The position numbers and the translations under genes were made by a program. From Streptomyces sp. NBC_00510 (GTDB lineage Bacteria; Actinomycetota; Actinomycetes; Streptomycetales; Streptomycetaceae), in contig CP107851.1 of NCBI GenBank assembly GCA_036013505.1, forward strand, positions 5,172,001 to 5,236,000: a stretch of DNA of 64,000 bases, in the 5' to 3' direction. Below, in pieces: positions 1-8,522 of this stretch (its first letter is position 1; each line of letters opens with the position of its first letter). The notes beneath the pieces were generated by a model. It saw nothing but the letters and a program-made list of their open reading frames with translations. It was not told the DNA's origin and searched no databases.

Positions 1-669
1 CTGGGGCTCTCCGGTCCCGCCCGTGACCAGCTGCGCTCGGTCTACGAGTCCGATCCCGGGAACCTGCGGGGGACGGTGGGCGTGGTGGGCACCCTGATGG
101 CCCTGCTGTCGGCGACGGCCTGCAGCCGGGCGATGCAGCGGGTGTGCGAACGCGCCTGGCACCTGCCGAAGTCGGCGGCGCGGATCGCGGCCTGGCGCTG
201 GTTCGCCTGGGTGTGCGCGGCACTGCTCTACCTGGCGGTCCAGGGGCCGCTGCGGGAGGGCTTCGGCGCCGGCCGCTGGCTCGGCGTCCCGCTGTCCCTG
301 GCGAGCGCGGTGGGCATCTGGTGGTGGACCCAGCACCTGCTGCTGGGCGGCCGGATCGGATGGTGGCCGCTGCTGCCGGGTGCGCTGCTCACTGCGGTGG
401 TCCTGGAGACGGCCGTCTTCGCCGCGCCGCTGTACGTGCCGACGGCGCTCAACCGCAGCCTGCAGACGTACGGCTCGCTGGGCTCGGTGTTCACCCTGCT
501 GTCCGGGCTGATCGCGTTGTGCGTCGTGGCGACGGTGTGCCTCACCGTGGGCGCGGTGTTCCACGGCGACCAGCCCGGGGGCGGGGCCGCGCCTGCCGCG
601 CCCGGCCCGCCGCCTGGGGAGGGCCGGGCGGGCGGCGGTCAGGCGGCCGGTGAGCGCTCCGGCCGGTAG
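1..669 (+). CDS. YihY/BrkB-like integral membrane protein, 3' part only
   Basis: The reading frame is open from the first base, so the gene starts upstream of the window; about 222 codons are visible. The product is strongly hydrophobic, with about four membrane helices (for example around the WRWFAWVCAALLYLAV and LSGLIALCVVATVCLTVGAV stretches) and a short Pro/Gly/Ala-rich cytoplasmic tail. The pattern of a helix after RSVYESDPGN, a Trp-rich loop and a terminal helix pair resembles the C-terminal half of the YihY/BrkB family. Proteins of that family are inner-membrane proteins of uncertain function. The 3' end overlaps the convergent gene below by 31 bp. The family call is by eye and is uncertain because the N-terminus is missing. 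Confidence 0.6.
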   Translation: MGLSGPARDQLRSVYESDPGNLRGTVGVVGTLMALLSATACSRAMQRVCERAWHLPKSAARIAAWRWFAWVCAALLYLAVQGPLREGFGAGRWLGVPLSLASAVGIWWWTQHLLLGGRIGWWPLLPGALLTAVVLETAVFAAPLYVPTALNRSLQTYGSLGSVFTLLSGLIALCVVATVCLTVGAVFHGDQPGGGAAPAAPGPPPGEGRAGGGQAAGERSGR

Positions 670-1067
670 TGGGCGAGCGCCCAGATGATGAAGATGTCGA
701 GCGCGATCAGGATGACCGACCAGAACGGCAGGTAGGGCAGGTACAGGAAGTTCACGATGATGCCCAGGCCCGCCAGGACGACACCCAGGATGCGTGACCA
801 GAGCGCGGCGCCGCTGAGCAGCCCCGTTCCGGTGACCACCAGGAGCACTCCGAGGACCAGGTGGATCCATCCCCACCCGGTCAGGCTGAACTTGTAGACG
901 TAAGTGCCGACGCGCGCGTACACGTTGTCGGCGGCGATCCCCGAGATGCCCTGGAAGATCGCCAGGACACCGTCGACCAGCAACAGGACGCCGGCGAAGG
1001 TGACGCCGCCGCTGACCCAACCGTTGCGGTGGTTGCCGGTCCTGGGTGTCGTGCCGGTGGCTGCCAT
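639..1067 (-). CDS. DUF7144-type four-helix membrane protein
   Basis: This 142-residue protein has four predicted membrane helices (about residues 17-40, 62-85, 88-110 and 115-133) and a short cytoplasmic C-terminus. The order is a VDGVLAIFQGISGI helix, a GWGWIHLVLGVLL helix and a terminal LPFWSVILIALDIFIIWAL helix. It matches the actinobacterial family usually labelled DUF7144, whose function is unknown. The ATG at 1067 is preceded by a strong ribosome site (GAGGAGG). Longer upstream frames are spurious because they run through the next gene. It lies 26 bp downstream of the lipoprotein gene at 1094-1579 on the same strand, so the two may be co-transcribed. Confidence 0.75.
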   Translation of the reverse strand: MAATGTTPRTGNHRNGWVSGGVTFAGVLLLVDGVLAIFQGISGIAADNVYARVGTYVYKFSLTGWGWIHLVLGVLLVVTGTGLLSGAALWSRILGVVLAGLGIIVNFLYLPYLPFWSVILIALDIFIIWALAHYRPERSPAA

Positions 1068-1093
1068 GGCTGCCTCCTCGCGGTGATGGTGCT

Positions 1094-1579
1094 TCAGTGC
1101 CGCAGCGCCCGCTCCACCTGGGCCTTGACCGTGCCCGTCAGGTCGCGGTTGCTGCGTACCGTGGCCTCGCCGGACTTCTGCGGGGCCACGTCGGCGACGT
1201 TGACCACGGCGGCGTCGAGGAGGTTCCCGCTGGCGTCGCGGAAGGTCACCTCGACGGTGTACGTGGCCTGCTTGTCGCCGCTGTTGGTGGCCGTGACCTT
1301 GGTGGTGGCCTTGCCGCCCTCGACGGTCACGGGGTCGAGCTTGACGTCGTCCTTCGCGTTGACACCGTTCTTGATCTTCGCCAGCTGGGACTGCGCGGCG
1401 GCGGTCGCCGAGGCGACGGCCTCCGCGCCCTCGGACACCAGCGAGGACGCGGCGGACGCGGCCTTCGACGCCTTCTCGGCGGGGGTGCTGTCGTTGTCCG
1501 AGCAGGCGCTCGCGGTGAGCACGACGGCGGACAGTGCGACCGCCGCGCACACCGCGCGGCCCCGGTACGGCCTCGTCAT
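1094..1579 (-). CDS. putative lipoprotein of unknown function
   Basis: The 161-residue product starts with a basic n-region, a hydrophobic core and a lipobox (LTASAC) that would be lipidated at Cys26. It is therefore predicted to be anchored to the outer face of the membrane. After an Ala/Ser-rich linker (residues 33-70) comes a beta-rich domain with KVTATNSGDKQATYTVEVTF. This reads like a FxLYD-type or transglutaminase-linker Ig-like fold found in exported actinobacterial proteins. No catalytic motif is visible. The divergent gene at 1676 begins 96 bp away; the shared upstream DNA is unusually AT-rich for this genome and contains an ATACGTAT palindrome at 1627-1634. Confidence 0.6.
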   Translation of the reverse strand: MTRPYRGRAVCAAVALSAVVLTASACSDNDSTPAEKASKAASAASSLVSEGAEAVASATAAAQSQLAKIKNGVNAKDDVKLDPVTVEGGKATTKVTATNSGDKQATYTVEVTFRDASGNLLDAAVVNVADVAPQKSGEATVRSNRDLTGTVKAQVERALRH

Positions 1580-1675
1580 TCCCTACCTCCACAGACTCAT
1601 GCGCCTCAAATGGCACATCACTCACCATACGTATTAAATTGCCGTGTCGCGTGGTGAAGGAGAGGCGGCGGTGGC

Positions 1676-2980
1676 ATGGCGGATGCAGCGCCCCAGGGGC
1701 GTGACGATCTCGCCGAACTGCGCGCCCGGCTGTCGGCGCTGGAGGCGCGGGAGGCACGGGAGACCGTTCCCGCAGGAGCCGGACCGCAGGCCCCGCCGCC
1801 GCACCGACGACGCCCCGTGCGGGCCTTCTTCTCCGCCCTGTTCATCGTCGTGGCCTGTGTCTTCGTGCCGCTGAGCGCGCTGGCCGTCTGGGTCGACTCC
1901 GAGATCGGGGACACCGACCGCTACGTCGCCACCGTGGCGCCCCTGGCGAGCGACCCCGCCGTCCAGAACGCCGCCGCCAACCGCATCACGTCCGTGGTGA
2001 TGCAGCAGATCGACGTGAAGAGCCTCCTGGACGAGGTCGCCCCGCAGGACCGCCCCCGCCTGGACGAACTGCTGAGCCGTGTCTCCGGCCCCCTGACCAG
2101 CGGCATCGAGAGCCTGGTGCACTCGACGGCGGACAAGGTCGTGCGCAGCGACGCCTTCGAGAAGGCCTGGACCGACGCCAACCGCAGGATCCACGACTCG
2201 CTCGACAAGGCGCTGACCGGCCAGGGAGGCGGCGCGGTCAAGCTCACCAACGACACCGTGGCCATCGACCTCGCCCCGGTCATCGACCGGGTCAAGCAGC
2301 GGCTGGTCGACGCGGGCCTGACGATCGCCGCGAAGATCCCCGAGATCCACACCGACCTCACCGTCGTCCGCTCCGACAAGGTCGGCAAGATCAGGACCGC
2401 CTTCCGGCTCCTGCAACTCGCCGGTTTCTGGCTGCCGATCGTCGCCGTCGTCCTCGCGGCCGCGGGTGTGCTGCTCGCCGTCCGCAGGCGGCGCGCCCTG
2501 GTCGCGGCCGCGCTGGGCTTCGCGGCCGCCGCCCTCGTGCTCGGTGCGGCGCTGACCGTCTTCCGGGCGATCTACCTCGACGCGCTGCCCGCGAGCGTCG
2601 ACCAGCAGGCCGCGGGGACGGTCTACGACACCCTGATCCGCTTCCTGCGCGGGACCGTCCGCGCCGTGTTCGTGCTGGGCGTCGTCGTCGCGCTGGGTGC
2701 CTGGCTGAGCGGGCCCGGCCGGTACGCCCGCCGCACCCGCGGGGTGTGGGAGTCCGTGCTGGGCGGCGCGGGCGACGCGGCGCACCGGGTGGGGCTGCGG
2801 ACCGGTCCCGTCGGCCCCTGGCTCGTCCGCCACAAATTGCCGGTCGGCTGGATCGTCGTCGCCGCCGCGGCCCTCGCGCTCGCCTTCTGGTCCTACCCGA
2901 CCGGCTGGGTCGTCCTCGGGCTGGCCCTCGCCGTCGTGTTCGTCCTCGCCGTCGTGGAGTTCCTGGCCCGTCCCGACTGA
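1676..2980 (+). CDS. multi-pass membrane protein of unknown function
   Basis: This 434-residue protein has a cytoplasmic N-terminus with a short coiled-coil-like LAELRARLSALEAREARE segment. A first membrane helix follows near residues 50-72, then an extracytoplasmic domain of about 170 residues. A block of roughly five more helices (about 240-435) completes it. The large outer domain contains DTDRYVATVAPLASDPAVQNAAANRI, which recurs in Streptomyces integral membrane proteins of unknown role. A ribosome site (AAGGAG at about 1657-1662) lies 13 nt upstream of the ATG, a rather long spacing. The neighbour downstream is a potassium-importer-like gene on the same strand, but a stable hairpin separates them. 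Confidence 0.65.
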   Translation: MADAAPQGRDDLAELRARLSALEAREARETVPAGAGPQAPPPHRRRPVRAFFSALFIVVACVFVPLSALAVWVDSEIGDTDRYVATVAPLASDPAVQNAAANRITSVVMQQIDVKSLLDEVAPQDRPRLDELLSRVSGPLTSGIESLVHSTADKVVRSDAFEKAWTDANRRIHDSLDKALTGQGGGAVKLTNDTVAIDLAPVIDRVKQRLVDAGLTIAAKIPEIHTDLTVVRSDKVGKIRTAFRLLQLAGFWLPIVAVVLAAAGVLLAVRRRRALVAAALGFAAAALVLGAALTVFRAIYLDALPASVDQQAAGTVYDTLIRFLRGTVRAVFVLGVVVALGAWLSGPGRYARRTRGVWESVLGGAGDAAHRVGLRTGPVGPWLVRHKLPVGWIVVAAAALALAFWSYPTGWVVLGLALAVVFVLAVVEFLARPD

Positions 2981-2993
2981 CCGCTCACCCGAT

Positions 2994-3023
2994 CGGCCGC
3001 CCCGCGCTGCGCGGGGAAGGCCG
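2994..3023 (+). terminator. GC-rich hairpin between two same-strand genes
   Basis: CCCCGCG (3000-3006) pairs with CGCGGGG (3010-3016) around a CTG loop. An outer CGGCC (2994-2998) pairs with GGCCG (3019-3023) across a small AA bulge. It lies 13 bp after the stop codon of the upstream gene and 45 bp before the leader ATG, and has no T-run. It could terminate or attenuate transcription into the transporter gene. Confidence 0.4.
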
Positions 3024-3068
3024 CCGCCGGAGGCTGACGGAAGAGCCCGCCGGCGGAGGAGACCAGCC

Positions 3069-3101
3069 ATGAGCCAGACGCAGCCGGCGGGCGGGCGATG
3101 A
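3069..3101 (+). CDS. ten-codon leader peptide coupled to the KimA-like gene
   Basis: The best ribosome site in front of the transporter, GGAGGAG at 3055-3061, is placed 8 nt before the ATG at 3069, not before the transporter start at 3098. That ATG opens a ten-residue frame (MSQTQPAGGR). Its TGA overlaps the transporter ATG as ATGA. The transporter ATG itself has no Shine-Dalgarno sequence in the 20 nt before it. The arrangement suggests translation by ribosomes that terminate at the leader stop and restart. Nothing in the peptide suggests a classical amino-acid attenuator. The alternative is that the leader is fortuitous and the transporter is translated weakly. Confidence 0.5.
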   Translation: MSQTQPAGGR

Positions 3102-4912
3102 CCTTCGGCCTGGCACGCCGCCAGGAGCGGCCCAGGGTGCCGCTGCGGCACGGCGAGGGGGACCGCTCCCTGCTCACCAGCGTCCAGGGGCTCGCCGCGC
3201 TGTCGCTGGACGCCCTCAGCTCGGTGGCGTACGGCCCCGAGGCCATCGTCCTCGTGCTGATCGCCGCCGGGACCGCGGCCCTGACCGTGACGCTGCCCGT
3301 CATGCTGGTCATCGCGGGGCTGCTGGTCGTCCTGGTCATCTCGTACGGGCAGGTCATCGCGGTGCACCCGGACGGCGGCGGCTCCTACGCCGTGGCCAAG
3401 AAGGACCTCGGGAGGCGGGTGAGCCTGCTGGCGGCGGGCAGCCTGGTCGTCGACTACGTGCTCACCGTCGCCGTCAGCCTGGCCGCCGGCGCCGCCAGCC
3501 TCGCCTCGGCGTTCCCCTCGCTCACCCCCTACCTGCTGGAGATCTGCCTGGGCGGGCTGGCCCTGCTCACCCTGGTGAACCTGCGCGGCGTCGCCGACAG
3601 CGCGCGGGTGCTGATGCTGCCCGCCGCGCTGTTCGTCCTGTCCATCGGCGGGATCGTCGTCGCCGGCCTGCTGCGCGACCAGCCCGCGGCCGTCGTCGGC
3701 ACCCCGCAGCCCGTCCACGTCACCGAGGCGCTGAGCGTCCTGCTGGTCCTGAAGGCCTTCTCCTCCGGCTGCTCCGCCCTGACCGGGGTGGAGGCCATCG
3801 CCAACGCCGTGCCCTCCTTCCGGCCGCCCAAGGTGCGCCGCGCCCAGCGCACGGAACTGATGCTCGGCGCGCTGCTGGGGCTGATGCTGATCGGGCTGGC
3901 CTTCCTCATCCGCCGGGACGAGGTCGCCCCGCGCGGCGGCGTGACCTTGCTGGCCCAGCTGACCGCGGGTTCCTTCGGCACCGGGTGGCCGTACTACGTC
4001 AGCAACCTGCTGGTCACCCTCGTCCTCGGGCTGGCCGCGAACACCAGCTTCGGCGGCCTGCCGGTCCTGATGAGCCTGCTCGCCCGGGACAACCGGCTGC
4101 CCCACGTGTTCGGGCTGCGCGCCGAGCGGCCCGTCTACCGCTACGGCGTGGTCGCCCTGGCCGTGGTGGCGGCGCTGCTGATCGCCGCCGTCGACGCGCA
4201 GACGCAACGGCTCATCCCGCTCTACGCCATCGGGGTGTTCACCGGCTTCACCATCAGCCAGACCGGGCTCGTCCGGCACTGGGCGGGGGCACGCCCGCGC
4301 GGCTGGGTGCCGCGCGCGGCGCTCAACGGGCTGGGGGCCCTGCTGACCGCGCTGGCCGGGGTGATCCTGGTGACCACCAAGTTCACCGAGGGCGCGTGGA
4401 TGGTCGTCGTCGTGGTGCCCCTGCTGATGCTGCTCTTCGCCCGCATCGAGCACTACTACGCGGAGGTCGGCAGGGAACTCGGCCTCGGCACCGTCCCCGA
4501 CCGGCCGCGGCGCACCAACAGCCTGGTCATCGTTCCCCTCGGCGGGGTCAGCAAGCTCGCCCGGCACGCGCTGACCGCCGCCATCGCCCTCGGCGACGAG
4601 GTCGTCGCGGTGACCGTCGAGCCCGACCAGGCCAAGGCACGCGACCTGCTCGACACGTGGGCCCGCTGGCAGCCCGGCGTCCGCCTCGACGTCATCGAGA
4701 GCCCGCACCGCTCATTGGTGCTGCCGATCCTCTCCTACGTCCGCCGCATGTCGCAGGACGGCCGGCAGATCGCCGTCCTCATCCCCGAGATCCAGCCGCG
4801 CCACGCCCGGTACCGCATCCTGCAGAATCAGCGCGGCATCCTCCTCGCCACGATCCTGCGCGCCCGCACCGACGCCGTCGTCTGCCTCCTGCCGTACCGG
4901 CTGGACATCTGA
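3098..4912 (+). CDS. KimA-type potassium importer (APC superfamily)
   Basis: This 604-residue protein has about twelve membrane helices in residues 25-460 and a C-terminal cytoplasmic domain of about 145 residues. Stretches match the Bacillus KimA/YdaO family as I remember it: LSLDALSSVAYGPEAI near the N-terminus, HPDGGGSYAVAKKDLG, LVVDYVLTVAVSLAAG, LKAFSSGCSALTGVEAIANA, and LIPLYAIGVFTGFTISQTG. KimA is a proton-coupled high-affinity K+ uptake system whose activity is held down by cyclic di-AMP binding to the cytoplasmic domain. The tail here keeps the same layout, ending with ILQNQRGILLATILR and LLPYRLDI. The start ATG overlaps the leader stop (ATGA). Generic amino-acid permease is the alternative label, but the length and C-terminal domain favour the potassium family. 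Confidence 0.8.
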   Translation: MTFGLARRQERPRVPLRHGEGDRSLLTSVQGLAALSLDALSSVAYGPEAIVLVLIAAGTAALTVTLPVMLVIAGLLVVLVISYGQVIAVHPDGGGSYAVAKKDLGRRVSLLAAGSLVVDYVLTVAVSLAAGAASLASAFPSLTPYLLEICLGGLALLTLVNLRGVADSARVLMLPAALFVLSIGGIVVAGLLRDQPAAVVGTPQPVHVTEALSVLLVLKAFSSGCSALTGVEAIANAVPSFRPPKVRRAQRTELMLGALLGLMLIGLAFLIRRDEVAPRGGVTLLAQLTAGSFGTGWPYYVSNLLVTLVLGLAANTSFGGLPVLMSLLARDNRLPHVFGLRAERPVYRYGVVALAVVAALLIAAVDAQTQRLIPLYAIGVFTGFTISQTGLVRHWAGARPRGWVPRAALNGLGALLTALAGVILVTTKFTEGAWMVVVVVPLLMLLFARIEHYYAEVGRELGLGTVPDRPRRTNSLVIVPLGGVSKLARHALTAAIALGDEVVAVTVEPDQAKARDLLDTWARWQPGVRLDVIESPHRSLVLPILSYVRRMSQDGRQIAVLIPEIQPRHARYRILQNQRGILLATILRARTDAVVCLLPYRLDI

Positions 4913-5114
4913 CGGGTACTGAGCGCCTCCGACGGAGGTCTCCTGGTCAGCGCGATACCGGGGGGTGTCCCACTGCCGCGGCACCTCGCTAGTGTGTGCC
5001 TCCCGTGAAGGGGGAGTGATGGCCTTGTGCTCCTCGGTCATCTCCGGGCAAGGTCAACAGCCCACGGGCGCCATGCGGACGATGCCGTCCGCAGTCGTAT
5101 GGGGAGGGAACCAC

Positions 5115-5663
5115 GTGAGCAACAACCCGCAGCAGCCGCAGGGGTGGGGTCCGAGGCCGCAGCAGCCGGGAGCGGTACAGCCGCCGACGAACCCGTACGG
5201 CGCCCCCGCCGCGCCGAGAAGACCGGACTCCAGGCCGCTGTACAAGCGCAAGCGCGTCTGGCTCGGGGGAGTCGGGCTCTACCTGATCGGCACGCTGATC
5301 ACGGGTCTGGGTACGCAGGGCACCGTCGACGAGGCCAATGCGAAGGTGAAGGCCAGGCCGACCGTCACGGCGAAGGCCACCGTCACCGCGACCGCCACGG
5401 CTACCGTCACCGCCTCGGCGGAGCCCGCTCCCACCGTGACGAAGACCGTCAAGGCGAAGCCCCTGCCGAGGGTCACGGTGACCAAGACCGTCAAGGCCGC
5501 CGGGTCCGGCAGCGGTGGCAGCAGCTCCGGGGGTGGGGGCGGCAGCGCGTACTACGCGAACTGTGCTGCGGCCCGTGCTGCCGGGGCCGCTCCGCTCCAC
5601 GCGGGTGACCCGGGCTACCGGAGTGGGCTCGATCGTGACGGCGATGGAGTCGCCTGCGAGTAG
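5115..5663 (+). CDS. membrane-anchored Excalibur-domain protein
   Basis: The 182-residue product has a Gln/Pro-rich cytoplasmic N-terminus and one membrane helix (RVWLGGVGLYLIGTLITGLG). A long Thr/Val/Ala/Lys linker with TVTATATATVT and TVTKTVK repeats follows, then a Gly/Ser hinge and a C-terminal Excalibur calcium-binding motif. That motif contains YYANCAAARAAGAAP, DPGYR and DRDGDGVACE, with paired cysteines. The GTG at 5115 has GGGAGGGA about 5 nt upstream and gives the VSNNPQQPQGW start usual for this kind of protein. An in-frame ATG at 5019 with AAGGGGGAG before it would add 32 residues without homology-like features. The protein is probably displayed at the cell surface; its binding partner is unknown. 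Confidence 0.75.
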   Translation: MSNNPQQPQGWGPRPQQPGAVQPPTNPYGAPAAPRRPDSRPLYKRKRVWLGGVGLYLIGTLITGLGTQGTVDEANAKVKARPTVTAKATVTATATATVTASAEPAPTVTKTVKAKPLPRVTVTKTVKAAGSGSGGSSSGGGGGSAYYANCAAARAAGAAPLHAGDPGYRSGLDRDGDGVACE

Positions 5664-5850
5664 CCGCCTTCGGGGGCGGCGGGGTGCCGCCGTTCGTGGC
5701 GACCTGCAGCGGGTGGTCGCGTGAACTCGCCGGCAGCGGCGCCGCGGACGGGCTTCAGCGCTCCCCCCGGCGGTCGCCACGGAGGCGGTGACCCGGGCAG
5801 CACCGGCACCGCCTCCGCCCGGGGCCTCTTCGTGGTCGGGCGGTTGCGCC

Positions 5851-5856
5851 TACCAT
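5851..5856 (+). promoter_or_regulatory. -10 box for a leaderless response-regulator transcript
   Basis: TACCAT fits the TANNNT consensus of the main Streptomyces sigma factor and ends 7 nt before the GTG at 5864. Transcription would therefore start at or next to the start codon. No ribosome site is present upstream of that GTG. No convincing -35 box was found. Confidence 0.45.
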
Positions 5857-5863
5857 CGCGGCC

Positions 5864-6583
5864 GTGAGAACCGATGCGCACACGGGTGGCCGGGTCTTGG
5901 TCGCCGACGACGACGCGGCCATACGCCGGTCGCTGCAGCGGGGGCTGCGGCTGGACGGCTTCTCGGTGAGCCTGGCCGACGGCGGCAGGGCCGCGCTCGC
6001 CGCCGTACGCGAGGGGGCGCCGGACGTGGTGGTCCTCGACATCTCGATGCCCGACCTCAGCGGGATCGAGGTGTGCCGCGCGCTGCGCGAGGAGGACAAC
6101 GACGTCCCCGTCCTGATGCTCTCCGCCCTGGACGAGGCGGCCGACCGGGTCGCCGGGCTCCAGGCGGGCGGGGACGACTACCTGGTCAAGCCGTTCGCGC
6201 TGCAGGAACTGGTGCTGCGGCTGCGAGCGCTGCTGCGCCGCCGTCCCCCCGCCGCGGGCGGGCGGGTGCGCGCCGGAGGCCTGCTCATCGACCCCGCGAC
6301 GCGGGAGGCCCGGCTGGACAGGGAGCCCCTGGCGCTGACCCGGCGGGAGTTCGAGCTGCTGGAGGTCTTCGCGCGCAACGCCGGGCTGGTGCTCACCCGC
6401 GACCAGTTGCTGGACCGGGTCTGGGGCTACGACTTCGACGTGCGCACGGACGCCGTGGACACCTTCGTCAGCTATCTGCGACGCAAGATGGAGGCGGGCG
6501 GGCGGCCGCGGATCCTGCACACGGTGCGCGGCGTCGGCTTCGTCCTGCGGGACGACCGGGACGACCGGGGTGAGCGGTCGTGA
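5864..6583 (+). CDS. OmpR/PhoB-family response regulator
   Basis: The 239-residue protein has a receiver domain with an acidic pocket (DDD at residues 15-17), the phospho-acceptor Asp59 in VVVLDISMPD, and Lys109 in YLVKPF. A winged-helix DNA-binding domain follows (about residues 135-230), with LTRREFELLEVFARN and RTDAVDTFVSYLRRKM. It should control transcription when phosphorylated by the kinase encoded immediately downstream. The kinase GTG overlaps its stop codon as GTGA, so the pair is translationally coupled. The receiver is close in style to MprA/PrrA-type regulators of actinobacteria, but targets cannot be inferred. The GTG start lacks a ribosome site and appears leaderless. Confidence 0.9.
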   Translation: MRTDAHTGGRVLVADDDAAIRRSLQRGLRLDGFSVSLADGGRAALAAVREGAPDVVVLDISMPDLSGIEVCRALREEDNDVPVLMLSALDEAADRVAGLQAGGDDYLVKPFALQELVLRLRALLRRRPPAAGGRVRAGGLLIDPATREARLDREPLALTRREFELLEVFARNAGLVLTRDQLLDRVWGYDFDVRTDAVDTFVSYLRRKMEAGGRPRILHTVRGVGFVLRDDRDDRGERS

Positions 6584-8076
6584 GGCTGGCCACGCGTGTG
6601 GCGCTCGCCGTGGGCGTGGTCGTCCCGCTGCTCGTCCTCGGCTCCGGGGCGCTGCTGATCCGGCTGGTCGCCACCGACCTGCACGCCCAGCAGGACGCCC
6701 ATCTGCGGGAGCGCGCCACGGCCGTCGCGGCGGACGCCAAGGCCCTGCTGCGGGCCACTGCCGCGGACCGTCCGGCCGCCGAACAGGCCCGTACGCGTCG
6801 GCTGTTCAGCTCCGCCCTCGACGTGGGGATCCGGCTGACCGGTCCCGAGGGCACGGTGTCGGGCGGCCCCCAGCCGGACGCGTCGGCGCCGCTGCCCGCC
6901 CGCGCGTCCTCACCGGTCACGATCCGGGCCGGGGGCGCCCGCTGGCGCGTGCTGTCGGTGCCGGTGAACGGCGGCCGCAAGGGGGTCCGGGGCACCCTGT
7001 GGCTGTTCTCGCCGGACGCCGCCACGAAGACCCAGCTGCAGCAGGTGCGCCGCCGGGTGGTGACGGTGGCGTTGCTGGCCGCCCCCGTGTCCGGGCTGCT
7101 GGCCTGGGCCGCGGCGGGACGCGCCGTCCGCCCGTTGCGCCGGCTCCAGCAGCGCGCGAGCGGCCTCGACCCACGCGTCAGCGCCGTACGCCTGGACCAC
7201 ACCCCGGCCCGGATCACCGAGGTCGACGACCTGGCGCGCACGCTTCAGACCGTGCTCGCCCGCTACGACGAGCAGGCCGGCAGGACCGGCGAGGCGCTCG
7301 CCACCGCCCGCTCGTTCGCCGCGGTCGCCTCCCACGAGCTGCGCAACCCGCTGATGAGCATGGGCACCAACCTCGACATCCTCGCCGGCCACCCCGGCCT
7401 GCCGGAGGGCGAACGCCAGGAGGTCGTGGACGACCTGCGCGCCGAACACGCCCGCGTGCTGGGCCTGCTGGTCATGCTGCGCGCCCTGGCCCAGGGCGAC
7501 CTCGTCGAGGAGGACGCCTTCGGCCCGGTCGACGCGGCCGAACTCGTCGACGCCTCCGCGGCCAGCCTGAGGCGCCGCCAACCCGAGGCGCGGGTCGAGG
7601 TGACGGCCGCGCCGGGCCTCCTCGTCCACGGCTGGGAGCAGGGGCTGCGCTCGATGACGGACAACCTGCTGGCCAACGCCGCCGTCCACGGCCGCGCTCC
7701 GGGAGGGCGGCCCGACGTGGAGGTGCTGCTGCGGCGCAGCCGCGACGAACGGGCTCCGGCCGTCGTCCTCACCGTCGACGACCACGGCCCCGGCATCCCG
7801 CCCGGGGCGCGGGCCGCGGTCTTCGCCCGCTTCCACCGGCGTCCGGACAGCCCCGGTTCCGGGCTCGGACTGACCCTGGTCGCCCAGCAGATCGCACTGC
7901 ACCGGGGGACGATCGCCGTGCTGGACCGGCCCGACGGCACGCCCGGCACCCGTTTCGAGGTGCGGCTCCCGCTCAGCGGCGTCCGCGACCCGGAACCGGC
8001 CCTGCCGCTGCCGCGCCGCGACTGGCTGTCCGAACGCTCCGAGGCGCCACAAGGTTTCCACAAAGACGGTCCCTAG
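6580..8076 (+). CDS. membrane sensor histidine kinase
   Basis: This 498-residue kinase has two membrane helices (about 8-29 and 160-180) flanking an extracytoplasmic sensor of about 130 residues. A HAMP linker follows, then a HisKA segment with phospho-acceptor His252 in AVASHELRNPLMSM. The ATPase domain has an N-box (DNLLANAAVHG), a G1 box (DDHGPGIPPG) and a G2 box (GSGLGLTLVAQQI). It phosphorylates the regulator encoded just upstream, to which it is coupled by a 4-bp overlap. The signal is unknown. Two small exported proteins are encoded directly downstream on the same strand and may belong to the same unit. Confidence 0.9.
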   Translation: MRLATRVALAVGVVVPLLVLGSGALLIRLVATDLHAQQDAHLRERATAVAADAKALLRATAADRPAAEQARTRRLFSSALDVGIRLTGPEGTVSGGPQPDASAPLPARASSPVTIRAGGARWRVLSVPVNGGRKGVRGTLWLFSPDAATKTQLQQVRRRVVTVALLAAPVSGLLAWAAAGRAVRPLRRLQQRASGLDPRVSAVRLDHTPARITEVDDLARTLQTVLARYDEQAGRTGEALATARSFAAVASHELRNPLMSMGTNLDILAGHPGLPEGERQEVVDDLRAEHARVLGLLVMLRALAQGDLVEEDAFGPVDAAELVDASAASLRRRQPEARVEVTAAPGLLVHGWEQGLRSMTDNLLANAAVHGRAPGGRPDVEVLLRRSRDERAPAVVLTVDDHGPGIPPGARAAVFARFHRRPDSPGSGLGLTLVAQQIALHRGTIAVLDRPDGTPGTRFEVRLPLSGVRDPEPALPLPRRDWLSERSEAPQGFHKDGP

Positions 8077-8123
8077 CTTCCGTGGTGAAGGCGCTCCGCG
8101 CTTCCGACCCGAGGGAGGACCTC

Positions 8124-8522
8124 ATGCGAGCCCGCACCACCGTCGTGGCCCTGGCCACCGTCGTCACCCTGCTGGGCCTCGCCGGCCCGGCCACCGCCGA
8201 CAGCGGAGGCAGCCCGTCCCCGGCCGCCGCGCCCACCGGGGACGGCGCCAAGAGCCTGTGCAAGCGCGCCGGGAAGATCGACGCGCGCATCGACCGGGCG
8301 CTGAAGCGGCTGAACGGGCCGGTCACCCGGCGCGGTTCGGTCGAGCGGCTGGAGAAGCGGGTCGCAGGCGCCAAGGCCGCCGGGCACGACGAGATCGCGA
8401 CCTACCTCAACGACCGGCTGACCTTCCGCAAGTCCCTCGTGCCGACCCTGGAGAAGCGCCGCACCGACCTCGCGCGGGTCCGCAGCTGGTGCGCCTCCCA
8501 CGACAACGGGGCCGCCTCGTGA
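8124..8522 (+). CDS. small secreted helical protein
   Basis: The 132-residue product has a clear signal peptide (basic MRAR, hydrophobic core, cleavage near ATA-DSGG at about residue 27). The mature part is highly charged and predicted helical. It has one Cys near each end (SLCKRAG and RSWCAS) that could form a disulfide. A strong ribosome site (GAGGGAGGA) precedes the ATG by 4-5 nt. It lies 47 bp after the kinase gene and overlaps the next lipoprotein gene by 4 bp. I do not recognise the family. Position suggests an exported partner or target of the two-component system, which is an inference. Confidence 0.7.
   Translation: MRARTTVVALATVVTLLGLAGPATADSGGSPSPAAAPTGDGAKSLCKRAGKIDARIDRALKRLNGPVTRRGSVERLEKRVAGAKAAGHDEIATYLNDRLTFRKSLVPTLEKRRTDLARVRSWCASHDNGAAS

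Noticed and set aside
2981..3097. Cyclic di-AMP (ydaO) riboswitch upstream of the KimA-like gene
   Set aside because: The gap is too short for the aptamer and the conserved GGGTGAATCC and CCGAATCCGTCAGCTAACC-type segments are absent.
1634..4708. Open frame of about 1000 codons on the minus strand
   Set aside because: It is a codon-bias shadow opposite the membrane-protein and KimA-like genes, with low-complexity Gly/Arg/Gln/Asp composition.
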